From positions 62,001 through 126,000 of the forward strand of contig JALHQH010000026.1 in NCBI GenBank assembly GCA_022842065.1: 64,000 bases of DNA. Direction: 5' to 3'. The stretch is from Caldilineaceae bacterium (lineage in GTDB: Bacteria; Chloroflexota; Anaerolineae; Caldilineales; Caldilineaceae). The stretch's first letter is position 1. Each line of letters begins with the position of its first letter. Below the pieces are notes generated by a model. The model was not told where the DNA came from. It saw only the letters and a program-made list of their open reading frames with translations, and searched no databases. Positions 10,342-18,660 of the stretch are shown in pieces. A program made the translations under genes and the position numbers.

Positions 10342-10874
10342 CTATGGGGCACTAACGCGGTCATACAAATCTTCGCGTCCACTGTGGCTATAGGTCAGCC
10401 ACCGCACTTCCCCCACTTGTGGGTCGAAGGTGATGCGTTGACTGGTGCTCTGCAAGCGGAAACGCCCTGCGCCTTCGGCAACCAACCGGCAACCGTTCGG
10501 CCAGTAGCGATCGACCCAAAGCGCATGATCGACTAAGCGGATCTCTAGGGGAGATGGGTCTGCGGTCGTGTCTTGTGCAATGTAGCGCCCAACATAGCGT
10601 TGCAGTTCGTTGGGGGGCGGGCATCGCAACCGTCGCCAGCGGCGTCAAGGCGAAGTGGTCGAGAAGCTGAGTCGCTACTTGATCAAGCGGCATGATGGTC
10701 GTGTCTATCATGAGGACGGGATGGGGCCACTCGGTCAGCAGGTCACGGCTCAGTTTCATAGATCCAGCGGGTGGGAAGCTGATGACGCGTGAATTGGTCA
10801 AACAGCAGCTCGGCAAGGGTGGATTTGCCGGCACCTGGGCTTGATCCCGCCAGCATGATCAATTTGTGCTGCAC
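10342..10874 (-). pseudogene. Broken P-loop kinase-like gene
   Basis: A GTG start at 10874 with GAGGTGA upstream opens a frame containing Walker A GSSPGAGKST. It stops after RWIYETEP. Downstream, a second frame resumes with WPHPVLMIDTTIMPLDQ, and a third with ELQRYVGRYIAQD and ALWVDRYWPNGCRLV up to the stop at 10342. The last frame change falls in a C6 run near 10612. This reads as one kinase gene with a C-terminal beta-rich domain that lost its middle part and took a frameshift. It starts 4 nt after the methyltransferase stop, so it was the second gene of that operon. The exact kinase family is not assigned. Confidence 0.6.
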
Positions 10875-10877
10875 CGC

Positions 10878-11654
10878 TCACCTCGCTTCGCCAATGACCC
10901 CTGCTTGCGGTTTCCGGCTCTTGAAGATCAGGATACTTGGAAACGTCTCTAAAAACGGGGGCGTCTGACCCCAGCGCTGGTTTTTCGGGTCGGTGGGGTC
11001 GACCGGCCGCACATCTGGCTCGATCAGCTGTTCAACGACGAAGCCAGCACCGACCAACGCACTGAAAAAGTCGCTCACCGTGCGCCGATTTTCGGCAAAC
11101 GCAAAGCCGACTTCGTCACTGACTTCCAAGCCCAAGACGACCTTGCCCGTATCGAAATACGAGCGATCTGGCAGCAGCGTCCCCCCATCGATCATGGCGC
11201 TAAAGGGATGCCCAATACTAAAGACAAACAACCCCTGCGCTTTCAAGACGCGATACACTTCCTGAAAACAGGACACAATATCATCCACATAGTGGAAGGC
11301 AATCGAGGAAAAGACAATGTCTTGGCTGGCCGACGCAATCGGCGTTAGATCAGTCATATCGCGTTGATGAAAGGTGATCGAGACGCCGTTTTGCGCGGCC
11401 AGTTCGCGCGCAATCGCCAACTGGGCCGCGGCAATATCGACCCCGGTGACAAGCGCCCCTTGTTTGGCGAAGGCAATGCCGCATTGTGCCCCGCCACAGC
11501 CGATCTCCAAGATCTGTTTACCCGCCACCGGTCCAATCAGTTGCAGCTTTTCTTCGGTGACATGGGTACCATAAATCACCGCGATGGGTAATTGTGCCAT
11601 CTCCTGAAATTCACGGGCATTCGCTTCCCACCAGGCTTTTGCTTCATCTGCCAT
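10878..11654 (-). CDS. Class I SAM-dependent methyltransferase
   Basis: 258 residues. Motif I ILEIGCGGA at about 48-56, an acidic motif II region (VTGVDIA), and a motif IV-V region (DIVFSSIAFHYVDDI, YRVLKAQGLFVFSIGHPF) show a Rossmann methyltransferase of the UbiE/UbiG-like group. The N-terminus (AKAWWEANAREFQ) resembles small-molecule methyltransferases. The substrate is unknown. A decayed kinase gene follows directly. Confidence 0.85.
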   Translation of the reverse strand: MADEAKAWWEANAREFQEMAQLPIAVIYGTHVTEEKLQLIGPVAGKQILEIGCGGAQCGIAFAKQGALVTGVDIAAAQLAIARELAAQNGVSITFHQRDMTDLTPIASASQDIVFSSIAFHYVDDIVSCFQEVYRVLKAQGLFVFSIGHPFSAMIDGGTLLPDRSYFDTGKVVLGLEVSDEVGFAFAENRRTVSDFFSALVGAGFVVEQLIEPDVRPVDPTDPKNQRWGQTPPFLETFPSILIFKSRKPQAGVIGEAR

Positions 11655-11702
11655 CAGTTGGTTACCTTTCCGTTGTTCTCATGCGCGTATGGGATTGGCT
11701 GT

Positions 11703-12062
11703 TTATCGGAATGAACGACTAGAGATGCTGACTGAGTTGTTGTCCGGATCCTTGGCGTTCGCAAAACTGTAGCCATTTGCTTGATGGATGGGACCGAATT
11801 CAAGCCCCTGGTCTTTCGCGGTTTGGATGAATTTTTCGATGTCTTGGACATGAAATGAAAGCTTCACGCCGACTTGCCCAAGCTTCATTGATTTGGCTGC
11901 TTGATGAACAAGGATGCCTGCGCCGAGGCCTGGCGCATGGAGTTCAATCAGACCTTCGACAACCGCGCCAGTCGTTTGAAAGCCAAAGTACTTGCTATAG
12001 AAGGTGGCACTCTTCTGCATGTCTTTCGCATAGATGATGATTGTACCAAGTATTGCGTCCAT
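11703..12062 (-). CDS. VOC-family (glyoxalase/bleomycin-resistance fold) protein
   Basis: 119 residues with the paired beta-alpha-beta-beta-beta pattern of the vicinal oxygen chelate superfamily: IIIYAKDMQKSATFYSKYFGF at the N-terminus (the typical V.D...A..FY...LGF pattern) and FANAKDPDNNSVSI near the C-terminus (the usual F.DPDGN motif). Members bind metals, drugs or small substrates; the specific role is not readable. A promoter-bearing 180-bp repeat begins 29 nt upstream, so it probably has its own promoter. Confidence 0.8.
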   Translation of the reverse strand: MDAILGTIIIYAKDMQKSATFYSKYFGFQTTGAVVEGLIELHAPGLGAGILVHQAAKSMKLGQVGVKLSFHVQDIEKFIQTAKDQGLEFGPIHQANGYSFANAKDPDNNSVSISSRSFR

Positions 12063-12090
12063 GATGCTCCTTTTGTTGCGCTGATTGTAA

Positions 12091-12270
12091 ATGGCGGCCG
12101 AACGATGATTCTACAGACACAATCGCGACTTAACTCATGCCAGTGCAAACAGGTGTGCTACCCCACAGCAGCAGATCACAAATAGCACGGATGCATTACG
12201 ATTGCGCAAACTTATCGATATCGCCAGTATACGACTGCCCGATCCCCCTTATCAATCCCATCACACAGTC
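12091..12270. repeat. 180-bp direct repeat, right copy (promoter-bearing)
   Basis: Second copy of the element at 10134-10313, same orientation, offset 1957 bp. It lies between the hypothetical gene at 12312 and the VOC gene start. Its minus strand again carries a promoter-like pair. Confidence 0.8.
12226..12255 (-). promoter_or_regulatory. SigA-type promoter reading toward the VOC gene
   Basis: TTGATA (12255-12250) and TATACT (12231-12226) with an 18-bp spacer on the minus strand, about 160 bp upstream of the VOC start. Homologous to the promoter at 10270-10298. Confidence 0.5.
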
Positions 12271-12311
12271 AGCGCGTACCATACCTTAACTCATCGTCCC
12301 TAGTTATCCTG

Positions 12312-12740
12312 CTATTGCTTCAAACGCTCGTACCAACTGCGGTAGGGGGTGTTCTTGGCCAAAAAGCGATTATAGTCCGGTGCACCGTCAGCCCACCACA
12401 CCGGCCCGCGCTCGCCTAGCGCAATCTTGGCTTCATGGACTTGGTGCCGTGCAGCTTGCTCTGCATCTGTGTTCCCAGCCCGCTTCGCGCGTCCCACCGC
12501 CGCACGGTGACGCATCAGCTCGCTCGTGAGACGGCTTCGCTCAGCCGCAGGTAGCGCCGGATTCGTGCAGCGCCACAAGCGGCCACGCACAACGAAGTAA
12601 CGTCCATCAGGTGTCACCGGATACTCCATCTGATCAACTTCCACCAACCGAATGGCTGAATCTAGCGGAATCAGTCCGCCATCACGCTTGTAAGCCGTCC
12701 CATGACCAATGAGGGATGCGTAAGTCCGCGGGCACGTCAT
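12312..12740 (-). CDS. Conserved hypothetical protein
   Basis: About 142 residues from an ATG at 12740, which has GGTGG 6 nt upstream. The open frame extends further upstream but there overlaps the enolase-type gene. The body contains MEYPVTPDGRYFVVRGRLW and WRCTNPALPAAERSRL, then a charged helical stretch (MRHRAAVGRAKRAG), and ends YRSWYERLKQ. It looks like a real small soluble protein, but I cannot name a function. The N-terminus is uncertain; alternatives are ATGs at 12746 and 12758. Confidence 0.5.
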   Translation of the reverse strand: MTCPRTYASLIGHGTAYKRDGGLIPLDSAIRLVEVDQMEYPVTPDGRYFVVRGRLWRCTNPALPAAERSRLTSELMRHRAAVGRAKRAGNTDAEQAARHQVHEAKIALGERGPVWWADGAPDYNRFLAKNTPYRSWYERLKQ

Positions 12741-12813
12741 CGGCATCCACCCGAACATCACGCTAGGCCACCACGCGAACGGTAGCCGACCAACTTGGCC
12801 AACGCCCTGGGTT

Positions 12814-14070
12814 TCAGCTCCACCAAATCGGCAGTCCTTTGCCTGCAAAGACCGGATTGGTCTTGTAATAGTTGCCCGCCACAAAGGGGAAACGCTTAGC
12901 AATATCGTCGATCAGCTCGACGCCAAAGCCCGGTTTGTCGGGGATGGTGAGGATGCCATTTTCGATCACATAGGGATCTTTGAAGATCTCCCACTTGAGC
13001 GGGTTGTAGGTCTGGTTCAGTTCACACATGTGGCCGCAGGGTACACCCGCCACCAGGTGGATATTGGCAATCGTTGTCAAGCCGCCAACCCAGTTGTGAG
13101 GGCAGTAATATTGGCCATGTTGATGTACCGTCTGCCCGATATACCAGCCTTCGCTGAGGCCGGTTAAGTTGGCGTCGGTCTGGATGATGTTCATCGCCCC
13201 CGTCGCCACATAGGGCTGCACCTGATAACGATTCCACATGCTCTCGCCACCCGAGACCATCACCGACGGCATCGCTTCGTTGATCGCCTGATGTTTGGCT
13301 AGGGCATGGGGATCGGTCCACTCGATTGGCTCTTCATACCAGTAGAAGCCCAACGCTTCCAACGCTGGGCAGAGTTCGTTGAGGATCGTTTCAAAGTCCC
13401 AGGGGAATTTCTCCAGCACCAGCTTAAAGTCTGGTCCCACCGCCGCGCGCAGTTGCTCCAGAATGGGGATATACTGCGCCATGGTCATGCCGCTGTAGCG
13501 CCAACTGGTGCCGTTGCGAAACTTGAAGGTGTCATAGCCCGCTTCCTTGTAGCGCAACGCCTCGGCAATTAGAGCCTCGGCACCGTTGTCATACCAGGCA
13601 TGACAAACCCCGCCGCTGGCATAAATTTTGACCTGATTGGTGGGATTGGGATCGTCGCTGAGCAGCTTGTAGACCGGCTGCCCCTTGGCCTTGCCGATGA
13701 TGTCCCACAGCGCATTGTTGACCCCCGCCCACGCCCCCTCGGCCAGATGATTGTGCCCCTGGTTGTTGGTTAGAAAGTCCACGTCAAAGACATTCGCGCC
13801 TTTGAGTAACGGTGTGATGTACTGATCGGTATATGTTTTGAGCTTGTCCGGGCCGCGATAGGGGCTACCCTCGGCAATGCCGACCAGCCCCACGTTGGTA
13901 AAGACTTCCACCAGCGCAGCATCGCTCTTCCAGACATAGAGGCCGCCGCAGCGCCACAGATAGTCGCCATCGTGGACATAGGAAAGCGGCGTGACACGGA
14001 TGTCGGTAATCGTAATATTTTCCCTGGTTAGGTGTTGCGCAGGATGGTCGCGTAAAGGTGTTTGCGTCAT
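12814..14070 (-). CDS. Enolase-superfamily sugar-acid dehydratase/racemase (mandelate racemase type)
   Basis: 418 residues. An N-terminal capping domain (ITDIRVTPLSYVHDG; LVEVFTNVGLVGIAEG) precedes a TIM barrel. Metal ligands appear as the E of LVLEKF at about 215, the E of YWYEEP at about 247 and the E of GGES at about 273. The HNW of YCPHNWVGG at about 325 and the D of TDANLTG fit the His/Asp dyad of the mandelate-racemase subgroup. Known members dehydrate or epimerise acid sugars. A sugar ABC importer and a putative lyase lie just upstream on the same strand, so acid-sugar catabolism is likely; the exact substrate is not readable. Confidence 0.8.
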   Translation of the reverse strand: MTQTPLRDHPAQHLTRENITITDIRVTPLSYVHDGDYLWRCGGLYVWKSDAALVEVFTNVGLVGIAEGSPYRGPDKLKTYTDQYITPLLKGANVFDVDFLTNNQGHNHLAEGAWAGVNNALWDIIGKAKGQPVYKLLSDDPNPTNQVKIYASGGVCHAWYDNGAEALIAEALRYKEAGYDTFKFRNGTSWRYSGMTMAQYIPILEQLRAAVGPDFKLVLEKFPWDFETILNELCPALEALGFYWYEEPIEWTDPHALAKHQAINEAMPSVMVSGGESMWNRYQVQPYVATGAMNIIQTDANLTGLSEGWYIGQTVHQHGQYYCPHNWVGGLTTIANIHLVAGVPCGHMCELNQTYNPLKWEIFKDPYVIENGILTIPDKPGFGVELIDDIAKRFPFVAGNYYKTNPVFAGKGLPIWWS

Positions 14071-14218
14071 GGGTGATCCAATCGTTGTAAGTTGGGTTGA
14101 TCAGTTAAAAGGCCATATCACCCAAGCATAACAAAAAAGCCGAGGATTCGCCACTCGACTTTTTTTGTGATGTATGCGCTTGTTCAAAGTGCATGCGGGT
14201 GCTTGGCTTGCTGCCTAC

Positions 14219-14482
14219 CTAGGCCGTGTTTAATATACGACGTTTCACTTCAGCCAAAGAAACCGTTGGTTCGCCTTTTGCCTTAATCTTCATCGCTTCT
14301 AACAACAGGCGTAAATGTTTTAATTCTGCTTGTTGCGCATTCCATTGGGTTGGGCTGACGAGCACGGCTGCACCATGACCCCGATGCGTTAAAACAACAG
14401 GGGATTGTTGGAGGGAGCTTAATACTTCCGGCTGCTTTGTCCGCAAGTCAGTAATCGGTAAAGTTGGGAGTACCATTGACAT
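14219..14482 (-). CDS. Orphan Phd/YefM-type antitoxin
   Basis: 87 residues with the Phd/YefM N-terminal DNA-binding layout (LPITDLRTKQPEVLSSLQQSPVVLTHRGHGAAVLVSPTQW) and a C-terminal charged helix. ATG at 14482 with AGGA upstream. No toxin gene adjoins it; it sits between the HEAT gene and the enolase-type gene on the same strand. It may be a solitary regulator or the remnant of a toxin-antitoxin pair. Confidence 0.75.
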   Translation of the reverse strand: MSMVLPTLPITDLRTKQPEVLSSLQQSPVVLTHRGHGAAVLVSPTQWNAQQAELKHLRLLLEAMKIKAKGEPTVSLAEVKRRILNTA

Positions 14483-14587
14483 GGTGATCGATCCTTCAAT
14501 GAACAGATAAATGTACGTTGTCTGTCATTTTACCATACAATTGTCTATCCTACCACTTCTGTTTACTCACCATTTTTTATTACTTTT

Positions 14588-14631
14588 CTCATGTTACGCA
14601 GCGTGTTTAATGACCCTCTGCGTAACATGAG
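14588..14631. repeat. 14-bp perfect inverted repeat
   Basis: CTCATGTTACGCAG (14588-14601) and its complement (14618-14631) with a 16-nt loop. TTATTTTTT follows on the plus strand, so it has terminator form for plus-strand transcription, although no plus-strand gene precedes it. On the minus strand the 3' side is A-rich, so it is a poor terminator for the upstream HEAT gene. Confidence 0.6.
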
Positions 14632-14679
14632 TTATTTTTTGCAACTACGCACGTGCCGACCGGTAAATCCTATTTCGCG

Positions 14680-15243
14680 TTAGGCATAGTTTGTAAGCCG
14701 CCTGATCGCTTTGGTCGCTTCGGTCTGTGTACACCACTCATCAAACTTTTGCGCGATCTGCAACGCGGGGATGCTGGATTGGTTGCCGATGACACCAAGG
14801 GCGCGACCGGCTGCAGCTTTGACCGCATAGTCTTCGTTTGGCGCTTCCAGATAGGCGTGCAGCAGGGCACGCATTTCGTCGTCTGCCGTGCCCAGTTCAG
14901 CCAAGGCAAATAAAATGGCCTGTTTCACACGGCCACGGCAGCGCCACGCTTCTTTGGTCGCGTCATCGACTGCCTGATCGAAGCTGACGCCAATGGGGCC
15001 GATCTGTTCGGCCATGCGCGTGTCGTCGGTGCTGTTGGTAAAGTGCGCTGGGGGCTGGCTGTAGAGGGGGCGGCTATTCTCCAGGTGCAACATCTCCTTC
15101 AGCAGTGGCAACCAGCGCTGATCACCGGTCTGCCCGATTGCGACGGCGGCGGCATAACGAACCCGCCAATCCGCATGGCGGGCGAGCTGTGGCAGTTCTG
15201 TCGGCTGGGTAAAAGCCAATTCCATGAGGGCATAGACGTTCAT
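14680..15243 (-). CDS. HEAT-repeat protein
   Basis: 187 residues of alpha-helical repeats (LARHADWRVRYAAAVAIGQ; RVKQAILFALAELG; DYAVKAAAGRALGVIG), typical HEAT/PBS-lyase-like scaffolding. The start overlaps the stop of the upstream lyase-like gene by 4 nt (ATGA), so the two are translationally coupled. Probably a protein-interaction or regulatory partner in the sugar-utilisation operon; no catalytic motif seen. Confidence 0.75.
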   Translation of the reverse strand: MNVYALMELAFTQPTELPQLARHADWRVRYAAAVAIGQTGDQRWLPLLKEMLHLENSRPLYSQPPAHFTNSTDDTRMAEQIGPIGVSFDQAVDDATKEAWRCRGRVKQAILFALAELGTADDEMRALLHAYLEAPNEDYAVKAAAGRALGVIGNQSSIPALQIAQKFDEWCTQTEATKAIRRLTNYA

Positions 15244-17540
15244 GTGTGGCTCCTTTCCCCGGTGGGCAAGAGGATGTAGGGTACCGTATAAACTTGTTGC
15301 GTAGTGACCAGTTGAATGCTCCCCTCACTATAGCTGGCTGTGAGCAATTGTTCCTCCGGCACCGCGTAACAGAGTGTGATGCCCCCCGTCATGCCCATCG
15401 TCCCGTCGCCGCCCCCCTCGTAATGGCTGATCGGCACGTCGGTGCGCAGGACAATTTCGAGCGCGTCCAGTGCTGCTAACGCCGCGGGCAGGGGCACATG
15501 GGGCGGGATCAGCTCGCCCGAGGTGGCATAGGGGGTGAGATCAATTGCCTGGCCATTGAGATAAAGCCGTGGCTGCGCCAGGCCGACGGGTAGTTTGAGC
15601 CAGCTTTGGCCCGGTTGTTTCGTGATCACTTTGCGATACCACCACCTGGGGACAAGCGCCACTTCTGCTTCCATGTGCGCGGGTAGGCACATGGGCAAAT
15701 ACAGGGTTGACTCGACTAATTGAGGCTGCGCGCCGGCAAAGGTCAGCTCACCACCCGGATCAGGCACGGCTTGGAAATCGCGCAAGGGTATTGCCGGGGC
15801 GATGGTCCGTGAAATCCAGGCGATAAAGAGCCGATGCGCCTGTTGGGCCTCGACCGTGAAATCAGCGATCAGCGAGCGGCGATCCGGTTTGAAGGGATGG
15901 TTGCTCACAGCCTCAGTGTGAATCGTCTGCTGCGCGCCATGCAACAATTCGACCAGGTGCAAGGTCACTCCTTCGGGCGTTTGAATCTTCACTCCTATTT
16001 CACTCGCCACCAGGTCGGGGCGCAGCAAAAAGCGGCTGGTGATCCGGTGGGATTTGGCAAAGGCTACCCAATCCTCGATCACAAAAAAGCGGTCGGCACA
16101 GAGGGTACTCTTGCGCTGCACGGTCACCACATCGGGGTAACGCTCCTGATATAGCGGGGCGACATCGCAGTGCAACGTCTTGTTGGCCAGATCAGCTGCT
16201 GGATCGCGAAACTGGGGGCGTTCGCTCAGCAGGCGCAGCCCCTCCCAATCGTCGACCAGGATGATCGAGTGGGCACCGCCGCAGCCATCGCCATAGTTAT
16301 AGACATCTTCGCCCCCCATCGTCAGGAACGAAACCTGGCGGAACGTGTCGGGAAAACGAAAACGGGGCACGCCTTGGGGCGCGGGCGAACCGTCCGCCGA
16401 GAGCGGCACCCCGTAGCCGTTGAAGAGCACCGCGTTTGGATTGACATGGGCGCGGGTGGGAATTTCGGGGGCGGACTCATCCCACATCTGCATCAGGTAG
16501 AAATTTTGATCCGCGCTGACCAAGGCTCCGCCCACCGTCGGCTCGAACCAACTGCGCCCTGGATCACCTGCGGTGGGCGGCTGATCCGGCCACCAGATCA
16601 ACGTCCAGACCAGATCGTCATAGGCCCAGCCAATGCCGATATCATAAGTCCAGATGCATTCCTTGGCCAGGATGTCGTAAAAGAGCTGCTCGCCCGATTG
16701 GCGTGCTGCATAGGTAATGGGCGAACGGACGCCAAATTGATAGCCGTAATTATCCCACGGCAGCAACAGTCCCCCAGGCATCCACTCGCGCGCCACCATG
16801 CGCAACACGTTGATCGGCTGACAGCCCCCGGCCGTAAAGGCACGGTAGAGCAGCCCTTTTTCCCCGCTCATCCGTTCGAGTAACTCGACTGCCATGGGAA
16901 TCGCTGGGCCGTTGACACAATCCATATACGAGCTGCCTTCGCCACTATAGCCCGATAGGGGCAGATCGCCGATCATGGTAGGCAGCCGGCGCATACCATC
17001 CGCCAACATCTGCTGCGCGATTGCCGAGGGTTTCTCGCCTTGGGCAAAGATGGCACCTATCAGCGCGTTGCTAAAGGCCAGGGCGAGCGCTTGGTTATCG
17101 ACACATTCGGGTTCCGGCTTGGTGCGCAAGCCATAGAAAAAGTTGAGAAAGTGATATTGGATCAGCTGCTGCCTGATCTCTTCCTGTTCGAATGCCTCAA
17201 AGGCCCCCAGCGTGCAAAGCCACTGAAAGTAGAGGCTCCACTTGGCGTGGGGAAAGGCAAAACACCAGAAGTGAAATTGTAACCCCGTCGAAAAGGTCAT
17301 CGGTTCCAACTTGCCCAGATAGGTACGCAGCACCTGCCGTGCCCCCGCGATATCCTGCTCTTCACGCGTGATCAGCGCGACAAAGGGGGTGAACCAGGGA
17401 TAGTTTAACGGCGCACTGCGCGCACTGTTTTTGAGCAGCCGCCATAGCTCCGCCCGCCGCCCCCCTTGCCCTTCCAGCGCCAGGATCGATTGGCGTAGCG
17501 CGTCGATGTCGTCAATGAAAAACGGTTGGTTGGGTTGCAT
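15240..17540 (-). CDS. Putative heparinase II/III-like polysaccharide lyase
   Basis: 766 residues without an obvious signal peptide. The first half is rich in Trp/Tyr and helix pairs, as in an (alpha/alpha) toroid (FHFWCFAFPHAKWSLYF; SGYSGEGSSYMDCVNG; AAREW-type motifs). The second half is beta-rich (RKSTLCADRFFVIEDWV; RITSRFLLRPDLV), as in the beta-sandwich domains of heparinase II/III and alginate-lyase-like enzymes. Context supports polysaccharide or uronide breakdown: two sugar permeases and a binding protein upstream and a sugar-acid enolase-type enzyme downstream. Catalytic residues were not assigned. It could instead be an uncharacterised glycoside hydrolase. Confidence 0.5.
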   Translation of the reverse strand: MQPNQPFFIDDIDALRQSILALEGQGGRRAELWRLLKNSARSAPLNYPWFTPFVALITREEQDIAGARQVLRTYLGKLEPMTFSTGLQFHFWCFAFPHAKWSLYFQWLCTLGAFEAFEQEEIRQQLIQYHFLNFFYGLRTKPEPECVDNQALALAFSNALIGAIFAQGEKPSAIAQQMLADGMRRLPTMIGDLPLSGYSGEGSSYMDCVNGPAIPMAVELLERMSGEKGLLYRAFTAGGCQPINVLRMVAREWMPGGLLLPWDNYGYQFGVRSPITYAARQSGEQLFYDILAKECIWTYDIGIGWAYDDLVWTLIWWPDQPPTAGDPGRSWFEPTVGGALVSADQNFYLMQMWDESAPEIPTRAHVNPNAVLFNGYGVPLSADGSPAPQGVPRFRFPDTFRQVSFLTMGGEDVYNYGDGCGGAHSIILVDDWEGLRLLSERPQFRDPAADLANKTLHCDVAPLYQERYPDVVTVQRKSTLCADRFFVIEDWVAFAKSHRITSRFLLRPDLVASEIGVKIQTPEGVTLHLVELLHGAQQTIHTEAVSNHPFKPDRRSLIADFTVEAQQAHRLFIAWISRTIAPAIPLRDFQAVPDPGGELTFAGAQPQLVESTLYLPMCLPAHMEAEVALVPRWWYRKVITKQPGQSWLKLPVGLAQPRLYLNGQAIDLTPYATSGELIPPHVPLPAALAALDALEIVLRTDVPISHYEGGGDGTMGMTGGITLCYAVPEEQLLTASYSEGSIQLVTTQQVYTVPYILLPTGERSHT

Positions 17541-17556
17541 GATTCTTAATCTGTAC

Positions 17557-18402
17557 CTACAACTTAATCGCCCCTGCCGTCAGCCCTTCGATAAACTGGC
17601 GCATGGCGAGGAGGAAGATGATCAGCAGCGGCAAGGCGGCCAGAACATAGCCGGCGGTGAGCATGCCATAATCGCCGGGGTGGGCCTGGGTGAGATAGGC
17701 TAAACCGACCGTGAGCGGGCGTTTGTCAAAGGTGGGGATGGTCACCAATGGCCAGATATAGTCGTTCCAAACCGAGACAAAAACATTGATCGACATGAGC
17801 GCGATCATCGGGCGCAAGAGTGGTAGCGCCAGCGCGCGGAAGATCTGGAATTCGTTCGCCCCATCAATGCGCATCGACTCGAAGAGTTCACGCGGCTGTT
17901 GGGCCACAAAGGTGCGCATCACAAAAACCCAAAAGGGCTGTGACGTGCCGGCGCAAAAGAGGATCACCGGCAGCGGTGTATCGAGAATGCCCAATTTCCA
18001 GGCCAAGGTGAAGGAGGGAATCAGGTTCATAATGCCGGGCAACATCATCTTGGCAAAGAGGATGCCAAAGAGCAGATTTTTCAGCGGGAAGGTGAGCCGC
18101 CCAAAGGCATAACCTGCCAACGCGGTCACAAAGACCGTCAACAGGGTGGCACCGACCGCCATCACCACACTATTCATCGTCAGCGGCGCGATGTATTGAA
18201 ACGCGACCAGGTAATTTTCAAAGTGAAAGGGCGGCTGGATCGTAAAGAACTGGTAGACAATCTGCTCCTTGTCCTTGACCGACATCAGCAGCATCAGGCC
18301 AAGCGGAAAGAGCAAGGCCACACAGACGAAGATCAAAAAACCATTCTTCGCCCACTCGGCCTGCCGGGTGCGTCGTTTGTCAATTGAGATGGTTGTAGCC
18401 AT
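17557..18402 (-). CDS. Carbohydrate ABC transporter inner-membrane permease (MalG type)
   Basis: 281 residues from the ATG at 18402, chosen over an upstream ATG at 18426 because AGGAAGGG lies 4-5 nt before it. Six hydrophobic segments begin with FLIFVCVALLFPLGLML. The EAA loop is SMRIDGANEFQIFRALALP at about 184-203, the site that docks the ATPase. The C-terminus FIEGLTAGAIKL is typical of the family. It works with the MalF-like permease and binding protein upstream; no ATPase gene is present, so a shared one elsewhere is expected. Confidence 0.9.
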   Translation of the reverse strand: MATTISIDKRRTRQAEWAKNGFLIFVCVALLFPLGLMLLMSVKDKEQIVYQFFTIQPPFHFENYLVAFQYIAPLTMNSVVMAVGATLLTVFVTALAGYAFGRLTFPLKNLLFGILFAKMMLPGIMNLIPSFTLAWKLGILDTPLPVILFCAGTSQPFWVFVMRTFVAQQPRELFESMRIDGANEFQIFRALALPLLRPMIALMSINVFVSVWNDYIWPLVTIPTFDKRPLTVGLAYLTQAHPGDYGMLTAGYVLAALPLLIIFLLAMRQFIEGLTAGAIKL

Positions 18403-18451
18403 TAGCCCTTCCTGATAAGTGATCAACCTCTGCGCCTACTATACTCAGCTC

Positions 18452-18500
18452 TGTCATAATTTAGCATTTTTACTCGTGTAGAAAATGCTAAATTATGACA
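18452..18500. repeat. 19-bp perfect inverted repeat element
   Basis: The left arm at 18452-18470 (TGTCATAATTTAGCATTTT) and its complement at 18482-18500 flank an 11-nt loop. The flanks TATACTCAGCTC and ACCGCCGGTATA match those of the larger element at 5760-5959, so both are probably members of one family. Located between the two permease genes. Confidence 0.7.
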
Positions 18501-18559
18501 ACCGCCGGTATAACTGTCCCATTTGCTCGCCACTACGTGTGAACTGCGCAGGTTTTTGG

Positions 18560-18622
18560 GGACGCGGATGAACGCGGAATTACGCGGATTACCTCGTGTA
18601 TAATCCGCGTTCATCCGTGTCC
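18560..18622. repeat. GCGGAT-type inverted repeat
   Basis: ACGCGGATGAACGCGGA on the left and its near-complement ending ATCCGTGTCC on the right. Same family as 6171-6220 and 41074-41143. Confidence 0.65.
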
Positions 18623-18660
18623 AAACGGTTTGGGGCTTGGGCCATAACGCCATTCGACTT

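Noticed and set aside
10050..10382. 110-codon minus-strand open frame
   Set aside because: Covers the 180-bp repeat with its promoter and the end of the kinase remnant; no protein-like character.
10585..10620. GCCCAAC ... GTTGGGG pair as an attC site
   Set aside because: Only about 30 bp apart, inside a decayed coding sequence, with no paired inner boxes.
14588..14631. Hairpin as terminator of the HEAT gene
   Set aside because: The T tail is on the plus strand, whereas the HEAT gene is on the minus strand, where the stem is followed by A-rich DNA.
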